Positions 8,527 through 17,198 are shown, numbered from the stretch's first letter. The stretch is 22,333 nt of DNA from DAOMOD01 sp964526035 (GCA_964526035.1 CAZGKE010000051.1:1-22333); one strand, 5' to 3'. Program-made: numbers and translations. Notes: a model not told the origin generated them from the letters alone.

Positions 8527-8937
8527 ATGAGCGCGCTTCCCACCGAATTGATCCTCGATCTGCCGGCACCGAACGGCGCACTTTCGGCGCTGCTCGATCG
8601 TCAGGAGGCCCTGCTCGAACGCGCCGGCATGGGCGAGGCGGCACGCCAGCTGGCAAGGCTGGTGAGCGAGGAGATTCTCAGCAATACGCTGCGCCACGCG
8701 CGCGCCACCCGACTGTGTCTGGCCATGGAAGTCGACGACGAAGGCTTGTGGTTGCGTTTCGGCGACGACGCGCCGCCGTTTGATTCCGCCACGGCTGCCA
8801 CCATGGATCCCGCCACGCCGCTCGACGGGCGCGGGCGCGGCGGGCTGGGACTGCTGCTGGTGCAGCAGGCAGCCAAGGCGCTGCGCTACCATCGCGAACA
8901 GGGGCGCAACCGGCTCGACGTGCTGCTCGAGGCCTGA
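8527..8937 (+). CDS. RsbW-like serine kinase / anti-sigma-type ATPase (HATPase_c_2)
   Basis: A 136-residue stand-alone GHKL ATP-binding domain. The N-box is EEILSNTLRHA, with the Glu and Asn that hold Mg-ATP; the G1 region is FGDDAPPFD and the G2 glycine loop is DGRGRGGLGLLLVQQ, followed by the usual RNRLDVLLE final strand. RsbW/SpoIIAB relatives phosphorylate an anti-sigma-factor antagonist (STAS) or bind a sigma factor or response regulator, controlling stress or surface behaviour. No STAS, PP2C phosphatase or sigma gene lies next to it, so its partner is unknown. The frame extends to GTG 8488, which has GGAG seven bases upstream; I prefer ATG 8527 because the domain begins right after it and a promoter may overlap the GTG. 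It is divergent from the EAL protein and 70 bases ahead of the iron-sulfur subunit gene. Confidence 0.82.
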   Translation: MSALPTELILDLPAPNGALSALLDRQEALLERAGMGEAARQLARLVSEEILSNTLRHARATRLCLAMEVDDEGLWLRFGDDAPPFDSATAATMDPATPLDGRGRGGLGLLLVQQAAKALRYHREQGRNRLDVLLEA

Positions 8938-9007
8938 TGGCTGCACGCGCGCGCCCCAGGGTTTCGACCTGCGTCCCTCCCAGCCGCCGCGCAAGGACAT
9001 TTCCGGT

Positions 9008-9757
9008 GTGACCTCACTGCCCGTGCCCCCCACCAAGAAGCTCGGCCTGGTGATCGACCTCGATACCTGCGTCGGCTGTCACGCCTGCGCCGTGGCCTGC
9101 AAACAGTGGAACGACATCGGCGCCTTTGGTCCTCTGAGCGACGAGGACACCCGCGGCGCCGAGCCCGCCGGTACCTGGTTCAACCGCGTGCACAGCTACG
9201 ATGTGCTGCCGGCCGATGGCGGCGCCATCACCGTGCACTTCCCGCGCTCGTGCCTGCACTGCGACAACGCAGCCTGCGTCACCGTGTGTCCCACCGGCGC
9301 CAGCTACAAGCGCGCTTTAGATGGCATCGTGCTGGTCGATGAAGCGAAGTGCATCGGCTGCAAGCTGTGCGCCTGGGCATGCCCCTACGGCGCCCGCGAA
9401 TTCGACGTCGCCGCGCGGGTCATCAAGAAGTGCACGCTGTGCGTCGATCGCATCTACAACGAGGCGCTGGAGGTCTGGGACCGTCAGCCGGCGTGCGTGC
9501 AGGTCTGCCCGACGCGCGCGCGTCACTTCGGGGATCTTGGCGATCCCGGGTCGGCGGTATCGAAGCTGGTGGCCGAACGCGATGGTCAGGCACTGATGCC
9601 GGAGCTGGGCTATGCACCCGTCAATCGCTACCTGGCGCCGCGCCCGCGACGTGATGGCTGCGCCACGACCGACACGCGCAGCGACGATGACGACGACTAC
9701 CGCAGCGATGCCCTGCCGCCGCTGCTGCGCTGGCTCGATCGCGCGCTGTCGCGCTGA
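9008..9757 (+). CDS. Four-cluster ferredoxin subunit, DmsB/SoeB-like
   Basis: A 249-residue electron-transfer subunit of the complex iron-sulfur molybdoenzyme family. Sixteen cysteines form the four [4Fe-4S] sites: C21xxC24xxC27xxxC31, C82xxC85xxxxC90xxxC94, C115xxC118xxC121xxxC125, and C142xxC145 with C163xxxC167. Such subunits pass electrons between a molybdopterin catalytic subunit and a membrane quinone-reactive anchor. The paired anchor resembles SoeC, so sulfite oxidation (SoeABC) is the best specific guess, with DMSO/polysulfide-type reductases as alternatives. The start is GTG 9008, with AAGGA about 10 bases upstream and the first cluster beginning 20 residues in; the longer frame to 8780 overlaps the preceding gene. 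The C-terminus has an acidic run of five Asp (about 224-228). Its stop overlaps the next start (TGATG). No catalytic subunit is adjacent. Confidence 0.9.
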   Translation: MTSLPVPPTKKLGLVIDLDTCVGCHACAVACKQWNDIGAFGPLSDEDTRGAEPAGTWFNRVHSYDVLPADGGAITVHFPRSCLHCDNAACVTVCPTGASYKRALDGIVLVDEAKCIGCKLCAWACPYGAREFDVAARVIKKCTLCVDRIYNEALEVWDRQPACVQVCPTRARHFGDLGDPGSAVSKLVAERDGQALMPELGYAPVNRYLAPRPRRDGCATTDTRSDDDDDYRSDALPPLLRWLDRALSR

Positions 9758-10716
9758 TGCATCCGGCGTTCTCGGTCATTTTCTTCACCACCCTGTCGGG
9801 TGCCGGCTACGGGCTCTGGTGGCTGCTCGGCGTGCATCTGTGGAACGGGCATTTTCCCGACAGCAAGGTGCTGAAGCTGGGCGCGCTGGCGCTCGGCTTC
9901 GTGCTGGTCAGCAGCGGACTGTTGAGTTCAACGCTGCACCTCGGGCACCCGGAGCGCGCGTGGCGCTCTTTCAGCCAGTGGCGCAGCTCGTGGCTGTCGC
10001 GCGAGGGGGTGGCCGCGATGCTCGCCTACATGCCGGCGCTGGCGATTGCGTGGCTGCTGTGGATCGACGCGAGCGCAGCGCTGATCGGCGCTGCAGGTCT
10101 GCTGCTGTCGGCCCTTTCGCTGCTCTGCGTGTTCTGTACGGCACGCATCTACACCTCGCTGGCGCCGGTGCCGGCCTGGCACAACGCCTGGGTGCTGCCG
10201 GTCTATCTGCTGCTGGGGCTGTATTCGGGCGGCGTGCTGCTGTGGGCCTTCCAGGCGCTCGGCGGCCATCCGCTGACGCGCGTTCCGCTCACGGCCCTTG
10301 GCATCATGGCGCTGGCCGGCGCGCTCCTCAAGCTTGGCTACTGGCGCTTCATCGATCGTCAATCGCTGCCGGTGGATGCCGCCTCGGCACTTGGTCTGTC
10401 GGGCCGCGGCGAGGTGCGGCGCTTCGAGGCGCCGAACACCGAAGCGGCGTTCCTGATGAAGGAAATGGGCTATCGCGTCGCGCGCCGCCACGCGCGTCGC
10501 CTGCGCCTGATTGCCATTGTTTCGGCCTTTGTACTGCCTGCAATCGCCATCGCAGCCGGCTATCATGCGCGCGGCGCCCAGGGCTGGCTGGCACCACTCG
10601 CCGCCGCCGCCGTCATGCTCGGCATCATCGTCGAGCGCTGGCTGTTCTTCGCGCAGGCGCGCCATCTGGTCAGCCTCTACTACGCACCGGACGAACCCCG
10701 GAACCATCCCGATTGA
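9757..10716 (+). CDS. DmsC/SoeC-like membrane anchor subunit
   Basis: A 319-residue integral membrane protein with about eight predicted helices, beginning MHPAFSVIFFTTLSGAGYG and including the loop HLGHPERAWRSFSQWRSSWLSREGV (about 67-91), which I associate with the SoeC/DmsC anchor family. It would bind quinone and exchange electrons with the preceding four-cluster subunit. Its ATG overlaps the previous TGA by one base, so the two subunits are made together. The final helix segment near VERWLFFAQARHLVSLYY is also typical of these anchors. The DUF481 gene follows 11 bases after the stop. Length is in the family range. Specific substrate (sulfite versus DMSO-like) is not decided by this subunit alone, and the catalytic subunit is missing from the window. 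Confidence 0.88.
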   Translation: MHPAFSVIFFTTLSGAGYGLWWLLGVHLWNGHFPDSKVLKLGALALGFVLVSSGLLSSTLHLGHPERAWRSFSQWRSSWLSREGVAAMLAYMPALAIAWLLWIDASAALIGAAGLLLSALSLLCVFCTARIYTSLAPVPAWHNAWVLPVYLLLGLYSGGVLLWAFQALGGHPLTRVPLTALGIMALAGALLKLGYWRFIDRQSLPVDAASALGLSGRGEVRRFEAPNTEAAFLMKEMGYRVARRHARRLRLIAIVSAFVLPAIAIAAGYHARGAQGWLAPLAAAAVMLGIIVERWLFFAQARHLVSLYYAPDEPRNHPD

Positions 10717-10727
10717 GGAGTCAATGC

Positions 10728-11459
10728 ATGCGTCATGTCATCATCGCCGCCGCCCTGCTGGTCGCCCTGTCGTCTGCGGCCGGTGCCGAGACCTGGAGCG
10801 GCACCGGTGAGCTTGGCCTGGTGATCTCGCGTGGCAACAGCGAGGCGGAAACGCTCAACACCAAACTCGCCGTCGGCCGCGAAGGCGAGCAGTGGAAGCA
10901 CAGCGCGTTCTTCGCCGCGCTGCGCAGCACGCGCGACGGCGACACCACCGCCAACCGCTATGAGCTCGGCGCCAAGAGCGAGTACCGGCTTTCCGAGCGC
11001 AGCTACAGCTACGGATCCCTGCGCTACGAGAATGACGACTTCGCGCCGTTCGACTACCAGTGGACGGCCGCCTTCGGCTACGGCCGCACGGTGATCAAGA
11101 GTGACACCACCGTCCTGAGCTTCGAGGCCGGCCCGGGATTTCGACGTGCCCGCCCGCGCGACCTTGACTCGCCGATCAGCGGTGCACCGCTGCAGCAGGA
11201 CACCGACAGCGAACTGATCCTGCGTGCCGCGGCCAACTTCAAGCACCGCATCAGCGACACCACCGATCTGGTCAACGCCACCCTGCTCGAGTCCGGCGAC
11301 GACAACACCCTGGTGCAGAACGAACTGGGCCTGCAGGTGAAGATCAACGCACGGATGGCGCTCAAGGCCGGCTTTCAGGTACGCCACAACACCGAGGCCG
11401 ATGCCGACACCAGGAAGACCGACACCCTGACCACGCTGAACCTGGTGTACAGCTTCTAG
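10728..11459 (+). CDS. DUF481 (YdiY-like) outer-membrane beta-barrel protein
   Basis: A 243-residue exported protein. Signal peptide MRHVIIAAALLVALSSAAGA (1-20) with AxA cleavage, then alternating polar/hydrophobic strands and a final aromatic residue (LNLVYSF), the outer-membrane barrel insertion signature. The strand opening with GTGELGLVISRGNSEAETLN and the later KNEL/GLQVKINARMALKAGF-type strands match the DUF481 family, which includes salt-induced outer membrane proteins of unknown function. The start ATG 10728 has GAGGAG 7 bases upstream, an excellent ribosome-binding site; a second ATG at 10724 is out of frame. It follows the SoeC-like gene by 11 bases and is likely co-transcribed, but I see no functional tie to that complex. 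Confidence 0.88.
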   Translation: MRHVIIAAALLVALSSAAGAETWSGTGELGLVISRGNSEAETLNTKLAVGREGEQWKHSAFFAALRSTRDGDTTANRYELGAKSEYRLSERSYSYGSLRYENDDFAPFDYQWTAAFGYGRTVIKSDTTVLSFEAGPGFRRARPRDLDSPISGAPLQQDTDSELILRAAANFKHRISDTTDLVNATLLESGDDNTLVQNELGLQVKINARMALKAGFQVRHNTEADADTRKTDTLTTLNLVYSF

Positions 11460-11482
11460 GGATCGTCTGCTCAACTCATCCC

Positions 11483-11510
11483 TTCGTGCTGCCCGGTAGT
11501 GCGCTACCCT
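11483..11510 (+). promoter_or_regulatory. Possible promoter with overlapping palindrome upstream of the M20 gene
   Basis: TTCGTG (11483-11488) and TACCCT (11505-11510) are 16 bases apart, a weak sigma-70-like pair. The perfect hairpin GGTAG-TGCG-CTACC (11495-11508) overlaps it and could be an operator or the end structure of the DUF481 transcript. This is the only gap between these two genes (76 bases). Confidence 0.3.
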
Positions 11511-11535
11511 TGGCGGTCTGCCGAAGGGGATTCCG

Positions 11536-12828
11536 ATGCGCAAGCTGGCCTGCACCATTCTCGCTGCACTTCTGGTAACACCGGTGGTTGCGGCCGACCT
11601 CGACGCGCTGGCCGGGTCGGTTGATGCCAAGGTGCTGGACTGGCGCCGTGACATCCATCAGCACCCCGAGCTTGGCAACCGGGAATTCCGCACTGCCGCG
11701 CTGGTGGCAGCGCACCTGGAGGGCCTGGGACTGGAGGTCAAGACCGGCGTCGCCCACACCGGCGTGGTGGGCATCCTGCGCGGCAGTCGGCAGGGTCCGC
11801 GGCTGGCGCTGCGCGCCGACATGGATGCGTTGCCGGTGACCGAACAGGTCGAGCTTCCGTTTGCCTCCACAGTCACCACTGAATTCCGCGGCCAGACCAC
11901 CGGCGTGATGCACGCCTGCGGCCACGATGCCCACGTCGCGATTCTGATGGGGGTGGCCGAGGCTCTGACGTCGCGCCGCGACAGTCTGCCCGGCGAAGTG
12001 ATGTTCATTTTCCAGCCGGCCGAGGAGGGTCCGCCCGAGGGTGAGGAGGGCGGCGCCGCGCTGATGCTCAAGGAGGGACTGTTTGACGACTTTCCGCCCG
12101 ATGCGGTGTTCGGCCTGCACGTCGGAGCCGGCATTCCTTCCGACACCATCGCCGTACGCCCGGGGCCGTTCCTGGCCGCGGCCGACAGCTTTCGCATCAT
12201 TGTCAAAGGGCGGCAGGTTCACGGCTCGCGACCGTGGAGCGGGGTCGATCCGATCGTCGCCGCGGCCGACATCGTCTCCACCGCGCAGACCCTGGTCAGC
12301 CGTCGCAGCGAACTGACCCGCGCGCCGGTGGTGGTCAGCTTTGGCGCCATCGCCGGAGGCATCCGCCAGAACATCATCCCTGACCGGGTGGAGTTGATCG
12401 GAACCATCCGCACCTTCGAGCCCGACATGCGCGAGGCGACTTTTGCCGGACTGCGCCAGATTGCCGAGCATGTGGCGGCTGCCCACGGGGCGACAGTGGA
12501 CGCCGACATCCCGTGGATGGCCGGCTATCCGGTCACGCGCAACGATCCCGATCTGACCGCGCGCATGCGCCCGTCGCTGGAGCGCGCTGCCGGCGGCAAG
12601 GTGATCGAGATCCCGGCCATCACTGGCGCCGAAGATTTCTCCGAGTATGGCAAGTACGCGCCGGCGCTGTTCTTCTTCGTCGGCGCCACACCTCCGGACC
12701 AGGACATGGCCTCGGTAGCCACCAATCATTCGCCGCTGTTTTTCCTCGACGAGGCGGCCTTGAAGCTTGGCACGCGCGCCATGCTTGCGTTGACCATCGA
12801 CTTTCTGGACGGCGGAGGCGCGCCTTGA
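11536..12828 (+). CDS. Exported M20D amidohydrolase / peptidase (IAA-amino acid or hippurate hydrolase type)
   Basis: A 430-residue metal-dependent amidohydrolase with a signal peptide (MRKLACTILAALLVTPVVAA, cleaved before DLDAL), so it probably acts in the periplasm. M20D marks: RRDIHQHPELG (37-47), LRADMDALP (92-100), HACGHDAH (126-133) with metal ligands Cys128 and His130, FQPAEEGPPEGEEGG (159-173) with Glu163/Glu164, GLHVG (193-197) with His195, and NHSP (397-400) with His398. The family cleaves N-acyl or amide bonds of small substrates such as acyl-amino acids; the natural substrate here is unknown. A GAAGGGGATTCCG stretch just before ATG 11536 can serve as ribosome-binding site. The last codons overlap the TTG start of queF (TTGA), so the two genes form one unit though no metabolic link is obvious. 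Confidence 0.93.
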   Translation: MRKLACTILAALLVTPVVAADLDALAGSVDAKVLDWRRDIHQHPELGNREFRTAALVAAHLEGLGLEVKTGVAHTGVVGILRGSRQGPRLALRADMDALPVTEQVELPFASTVTTEFRGQTTGVMHACGHDAHVAILMGVAEALTSRRDSLPGEVMFIFQPAEEGPPEGEEGGAALMLKEGLFDDFPPDAVFGLHVGAGIPSDTIAVRPGPFLAAADSFRIIVKGRQVHGSRPWSGVDPIVAAADIVSTAQTLVSRRSELTRAPVVVSFGAIAGGIRQNIIPDRVELIGTIRTFEPDMREATFAGLRQIAEHVAAAHGATVDADIPWMAGYPVTRNDPDLTARMRPSLERAAGGKVIEIPAITGAEDFSEYGKYAPALFFFVGATPPDQDMASVATNHSPLFFLDEAALKLGTRAMLALTIDFLDGGGAP

Positions 12829-13649
12829 GCGCTGTCGAAGATTCGCCGCTGGGCAAGGTCTCCGGCTACGCGCAGCGCTATGACCCGGACCTGCTTTTTT
12901 CCATCGCGCGCGCGCCCAAGCGCGAAGAAATCGGCGTGCCCTCACCGCCACCCTTCTTTGGCGTCGATATCTGGAACGCCTACGAATTCTCCTGGCTCGA
13001 TGCGCGCGGCAAGCCACGGGCGGCGATTGCCGAGTTCCGCGTACCGGCCGACGCCCCGAACATCATCGAATCAAAGAGCGTGAAGCTCTATCTCAACGGC
13101 TTCTCCGGGACCCGTTTCGACAACCCCGAAGCGGTGCGCAGCGCCCTCGGACGCGACCTGTCCGCCGCCGCGGGCGCCAACCTGGCGGTGGTGCTGACCC
13201 CGCCGACGGCCGGGGGATTCGTGATCGAGGCCTTGCAGGGCGAATGCATCGACGACCTCCCGCTCGACGTCGATCACTACGGTCCGCCGCAGCCCGAGCG
13301 CCTGCTGGCAGACGCTGAACACCCGACGCGCGAAGCCCTGGTGTCGCACCTGCTTAAATCAAATTGCCCGGTCACCGGCCAGCCGGATTGGGCCAGCCTG
13401 CAGATCGACTACCAGGGGCCGCGCATCGATCGCACCGGTCTGCTGCATTACCTGATCGGCTTCCGTGATCACGCCGAGTTTCACGAACAGTGCGTGGAGC
13501 GCATCTTCATGGATCTGTGGACGCGCATTCGCCCCGCCGAACTGAGCGTCTACGCGCGCTACACGCGGCGCGGCGGCATCGATATCAATCCCTTCCGCAC
13601 CAGCGTTCGCGGTGCCGAGCCGGGCAACCCGCGGCTGGCGCGACAGTAG
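12825..13649 (+). CDS. queF: NADPH-dependent 7-cyano-7-deazaguanine reductase QueF
   Basis: Reduces preQ0 to preQ1 in the cytoplasm, a step of queuosine tRNA modification. The 274-residue length is that of the longer, two-domain (E. coli-type) QueF. The diagnostic QueF motif ESKSVKLYLNGF is at 82-93; the catalytic Cys181 sits in SNCPVTGQPDW with Asp188; His220 is in EFHEQC. The C-terminal RYTRRGGIDINPFR is also family-typical. The start is TTG 12825, overlapping the TGA of the amidohydrolase, with GGAGG six bases upstream; it gives MSAVEDSPLGK, which fits the usual QueF N-terminus, whereas no ATG lies near. The stop TAG is directly abutted by the stop of the convergent methyltransferase gene, with no base between them. 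Confidence 0.96.
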   Translation: MSAVEDSPLGKVSGYAQRYDPDLLFSIARAPKREEIGVPSPPPFFGVDIWNAYEFSWLDARGKPRAAIAEFRVPADAPNIIESKSVKLYLNGFSGTRFDNPEAVRSALGRDLSAAAGANLAVVLTPPTAGGFVIEALQGECIDDLPLDVDHYGPPQPERLLADAEHPTREALVSHLLKSNCPVTGQPDWASLQIDYQGPRIDRTGLLHYLIGFRDHAEFHEQCVERIFMDLWTRIRPAELSVYARYTRRGGIDINPFRTSVRGAEPGNPRLARQ

Positions 13650-14402
13650 TCATCGGCGCCGCGTGCGTCCCACGCGCAGTGACAGCGGCCAATCGACTTC
13701 CCTTGGCTGTGCGGGGTCGCCCCATGCCTGCGCGAAATCGGCAGCCATCAGCGAGACCGCGTCCTCGCCGCGGTCGGCGAGAAAGCGCTGGCTGGCCGAC
13801 CACGAGCGCAGGTAGTCGAGATACTGCGGCAGGGTCCAGCGCGCGCGCATGGCGAACGCCGGCGCTTCGATCGGTTCGAAGGGAAAGGCGAGATCGCTGT
13901 AGCCGGATTCCACGTGGCGACGTTCCGGCGGCCAGTAGCCGGCGAGGCGTCCCTCGTAGAGCTGCATGAAGACGCGGTCGATGTCGGGGCAGACGCGGCT
14001 CAGGGCGTAGGTCCATGCGGCGATGACACCCCCAGGCTTGAGGACCCGCGAAGCCGCAACATGGAAACGGTCCAGATCGAACCAGTGCAGCGCCTGTGCG
14101 ATGGTGATCAGATCGACGCTGGCCGCCGCGAGAGTCGGGTCTTCGGCAGCCTCCACCCGATAGGCGACGCGCGGATGCGCCTGCGCGTTGGTCAGCTGCG
14201 CGGCGCTGGGATCGGTGGCCACCACCCGCTCGAAATGCGCCGCCAGTGCGACCGCCGCCTGTCCGTTGCCGCAGCCGGCGTCCCAGGCAAGCGCGCGTGA
14301 CGGAGCCTGCGACGCCAGCCACGCGAAAAGCTCGGCGGGGTAGCCTGGACGCGCCCTGGAATAGATCGCAGCCTGGGCCGAGAAGTGGTCCTTGAAGACC
14401 AT
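13650..14402 (-). CDS. Class I SAM-dependent methyltransferase (Methyltransf_11 type)
   Basis: A 250-residue methyltransferase. Motif I is ALAWDAGCGNGQAA (37-50), the acidic end of strand 2 is VVATDPS, and the post-motif regions ITIAQALHWFDL and VLKPGGVIAAW are clear. The opening FKDHFSAQAAIYSRARPGYP is typical of a widespread small-molecule methyltransferase group (trans-aconitate/Crg1-like) whose substrates are mostly unknown. ATG 14402 has AAAGGG a few bases upstream. It starts 11 bases after the stop of the PAS-GGDEF-EAL gene on the same strand, so the two are probably one transcript; no functional relation is evident. Its stop touches the queF stop tail to tail. Confidence 0.9.
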   Translation of the reverse strand: MVFKDHFSAQAAIYSRARPGYPAELFAWLASQAPSRALAWDAGCGNGQAAVALAAHFERVVATDPSAAQLTNAQAHPRVAYRVEAAEDPTLAAASVDLITIAQALHWFDLDRFHVAASRVLKPGGVIAAWTYALSRVCPDIDRVFMQLYEGRLAGYWPPERRHVESGYSDLAFPFEPIEAPAFAMRARWTLPQYLDYLRSWSASQRFLADRGEDAVSLMAADFAQAWGDPAQPREVDWPLSLRVGRTRRR

Positions 14403-14413
14403 GACGTGCCCTT

Positions 14414-17170
14414 TCAGGCCACCGCGCTGCGCCGGTCCCGTGGCGCCTTGGCCAGCTGCCTGAGCAGCGCGTCAAACGGCTCCGGCATGCCCAGCAGATA
14501 GCCCTGCACCTGGTCGCAGCCCTGGCGCTTCAGCCAGTTCAACTGCTCGCGCGTCTCCACCCCTTCGGCAACCACGCGCAGTCCGAGACTCTGCGCGAGG
14601 CGGATGATCAACGCGCAGATCGCGGTGGCCTTGGGTTCGCGCTCCAGGTCGGCGACAAAGCTGCGGTCCAGCTTGAGTTTGTCGGCCGGGAGTTCGCGCA
14701 GGTAGCCGAGGCTGGAATAGCCGATTCCGAAGTCGTCGATGGCGATGGCGATGCCCTGCTCGCGCAGCTGCTGCATGGTGGCAATCGCCGCCTTGGGATC
14801 CTCCAGCACCACCGACTCGGTGAGCTCGAGTTCGAGCGCCAGCGGCGGCAGGGCAAACTCGCTGACCATGCGTCCGATGTCGTCGAGCAGATCGCCGCGC
14901 AGAAACTGTGCGGCGGAGACGTTGACCGCGATGGTCAACTCGGGCCAGCCTGCGGCCACCAGGCGCCCGTGGGTGCGCGCCGCCTCGCGAAGCACCCACT
15001 GACCGATCGGCATGATCAGACCGCTTTCCTCAGCGGCAGCGATGAAGCTGCCCGGGGTCAGCAGGCCGCGCTGCGGTTGGCGCCAGCGCAGCAGCGCCTC
15101 GACGCCGACCGGGGTGCCATCTTCGGCATCGAACTGCAGCTGATAGTGCAGCTCCAGTTCGTCCCGCGCCAGCGCGTCGCGCAGCCGCGACACAAGATGC
15201 AGGCGCTCGGCGACCGCAGACTCGAAGCGCGGGTGCCACGCCATGGTGCTGTTGCGGCCGCGGCGCTTGGCCTCGTACATCGCCATGTCGGCGTGCTTGA
15301 GCAGGGTGTCGGCATCGCGCCCGCCCAGCGGCGCGATGGCGTAGCCGATACTTGGCGTGAGGTAGTGCAGGCGACCCTCGCTTTCAAGAGGCCGGGTCAG
15401 CGTCTCGAGGATGCGCGCACTGGCGTCGCTCGCAGCCCGGCCATCGCCGTGATCGTGCATCACCACCACGAACTCGTCTCCACCGAATCGACCGACGATG
15501 TCGGCATCGGGTACGCAGGCCACCAGTCGTTCCGAGACGATCTGCAGGAAACGGTCGCCGGCCGCGTGACCGAGCGTGTCGTTGATCAGCTTGAAATGAT
15601 CAAGGTCGATGAACAGCACGCTGAGCGCGCAGGCGGGCTCAAGGCTTTCGGCCAGCGAGTCGATGCGCTCCACGACCAGGCGCCTGTTGGGCAGTCCGGT
15701 GAGCTCGTCGTGTGTGGCGCTGTGAGCCAACGCTTCCTGCGCCTGCTCGCGGTCGGTGACGTCAGACACCACGCTGAGGAAGTGCGTGGTAATGCCCTTG
15801 ACGTCACGCACCGGCGCCACCTGGATCTCCAGCCAGCGCACGCCATGGAGGTCGTCATTGAGCTGCGTGAGGCTGCGCCCTTCCTGGCGCCGGGCGAGGG
15901 CCATGCCGATGAACTCGAGCGACTGGCGCCATCCCTTGCAGCGTTCGCCGACGACATCCAGCGCGCGACCCAGCAGGTCTTCTTCGACAAAGCGGGTGAT
16001 CTGCTCGAAGGCCGGATTGACGTAGGCGACCAGCATGTCGGGTTCGTCGTTGCGCACCACCAGCACGCCGTTGTTGGCCGATTCCATGGCGCGACGCAGC
16101 AGTCGCAGGTCGGTCTCGTCGCGCAGGCGCTCACTGATGTCGAGCATGCCGCCGACCATGCGTATCGGCCGGCCCTGTTCGTCGCGCAGGATGAATCCGC
16201 GTTCGGCCACCTCGGCGTACTCGTCGTTGCCGCGCCGGAAGCGGTAACGCTCGCTCCACAGCGAATGATCGCCATCGAGGGCCTGCTGCAGGCTCTGCAT
16301 CACCCGCCCCTGGTCATCCTCATGGATGCGGCCTGTCCAACCGCGCAGGTTGGGGCCGAACAAGTCGCGGTCGACCGCGAATATCTCGTAGAAACCGTCG
16401 CTCCACCACAGGGCGTCCTTGCGCACGTCCCAGTCGTAGATGGCGTCGCTGGTCGCCAGCGCCACCAGACGGAAGCGGCTCTCGCTGGCCTCGCGACGGA
16501 CTTCGTCACGCAGCCGGGCGCTGATGTCCTGCACGACCACCAACCGCGCCGGCTGTCCCTGGAACTCGATGTTGCTGCCGAAGGTAAGCACGTCGAGCGG
16601 CGTGCCATCGCGCCGCTGGTGCTTCCATACGTGGCTGCGACGCATCTCGTCGCTCCACTCGCGTGTCGCGGCAAACGCCAGTTCGCGCTGCGCCTCGGCG
16701 AGAAACCCGATCGCGTCGGTAGCGATCAGTTCGCTGCGCTGATAGCCGTACTCGTGCAGCAGCGCGTCGTTCACCGCGAGGATCGCGTGGCTGTCGCGAT
16801 GGAACACGTAAGCCGGCAGCGGGTTGCGTTCGAACAGGAAGCGGTACTGGTCCTCGGTCTCGCGCATGCGCGCAAGCAGGCGACGTTGGCGCAGATTGGC
16901 GCGCGCCAGAGCCCGATAACCCAGCACCCAGGAGAGGATCAGCGCCACCAGGGCAAGACCGACCAGCAGCAGACCTTCGCGACGCGATCCGAACAGCTCC
17001 CGGTCGGGCACACCGAGCAGAAGGCCGCCCAGCATTGCGAGCAGCAACAGCAGCCCGACAGCCAGCAGCGAGTGGTGGCGCGAGGAGCCGTCCTCGCCGT
17101 TCACCCGCGCGCCATCCTGATGGCGCGCGCCGACCGTTCTGGCGGCATCGAATTGCCTGGATTCATCCAT
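14414..17170 (-). CDS. Membrane PAS-PAS-PAS-GGDEF-EAL c-di-GMP signalling protein
   Basis: About 918 residues. Two membrane helices (about 33-53 and 65-86) are followed by three PAS domains (about 103-225, 226-350 with the PAS_3-like YDWDVRKDALWWSDGFYEIF, and 355-480), a GGDEF domain (481-645) and an EAL domain (650-905). The cyclase signature GGDEF (563-567) is intact; an RxxD I-site is not seen. The phosphodiesterase side has EALLRW (Glu691), VNVSAAQF, ELTES, DDFGIGYSSL (Ile in place of the usual Thr), KLKLDRSF and AEGVET, so both activities are possible. The start is uncertain: ATG 17170 is the first seen, only 28 bases from the assembly gap, has a poor ribosome-binding site, and the frame stays open into the gap, so the true N-terminus may be missing. 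Confidence 0.92.
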   Translation of the reverse strand: MDESRQFDAARTVGARHQDGARVNGEDGSSRHHSLLAVGLLLLLAMLGGLLLGVPDRELFGSRREGLLLVGLALVALILSWVLGYRALARANLRQRRLLARMRETEDQYRFLFERNPLPAYVFHRDSHAILAVNDALLHEYGYQRSELIATDAIGFLAEAQRELAFAATREWSDEMRRSHVWKHQRRDGTPLDVLTFGSNIEFQGQPARLVVVQDISARLRDEVRREASESRFRLVALATSDAIYDWDVRKDALWWSDGFYEIFAVDRDLFGPNLRGWTGRIHEDDQGRVMQSLQQALDGDHSLWSERYRFRRGNDEYAEVAERGFILRDEQGRPIRMVGGMLDISERLRDETDLRLLRRAMESANNGVLVVRNDEPDMLVAYVNPAFEQITRFVEEDLLGRALDVVGERCKGWRQSLEFIGMALARRQEGRSLTQLNDDLHGVRWLEIQVAPVRDVKGITTHFLSVVSDVTDREQAQEALAHSATHDELTGLPNRRLVVERIDSLAESLEPACALSVLFIDLDHFKLINDTLGHAAGDRFLQIVSERLVACVPDADIVGRFGGDEFVVVMHDHGDGRAASDASARILETLTRPLESEGRLHYLTPSIGYAIAPLGGRDADTLLKHADMAMYEAKRRGRNSTMAWHPRFESAVAERLHLVSRLRDALARDELELHYQLQFDAEDGTPVGVEALLRWRQPQRGLLTPGSFIAAAEESGLIMPIGQWVLREAARTHGRLVAAGWPELTIAVNVSAAQFLRGDLLDDIGRMVSEFALPPLALELELTESVVLEDPKAAIATMQQLREQGIAIAIDDFGIGYSSLGYLRELPADKLKLDRSFVADLEREPKATAICALIIRLAQSLGLRVVAEGVETREQLNWLKRQGCDQVQGYLLGMPEPFDALLRQLAKAPRDRRSAVA

Positions 17171-17198
17171 CCCGGGAGCGGGCCACGCGGGTACTCGG

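Noticed and set aside
8780..9007. N-terminal extension of the iron-sulfur subunit
   Set aside because: Overlaps the RsbW-like gene; GTG 9008 with AAGGA upstream gives the normal subunit length.
8446..9036. N-terminal extension of the EAL protein
   Set aside because: Covers the divergent RsbW-like gene, lacks any domain, and an ideal membrane-protein start exists at 8445/8439.
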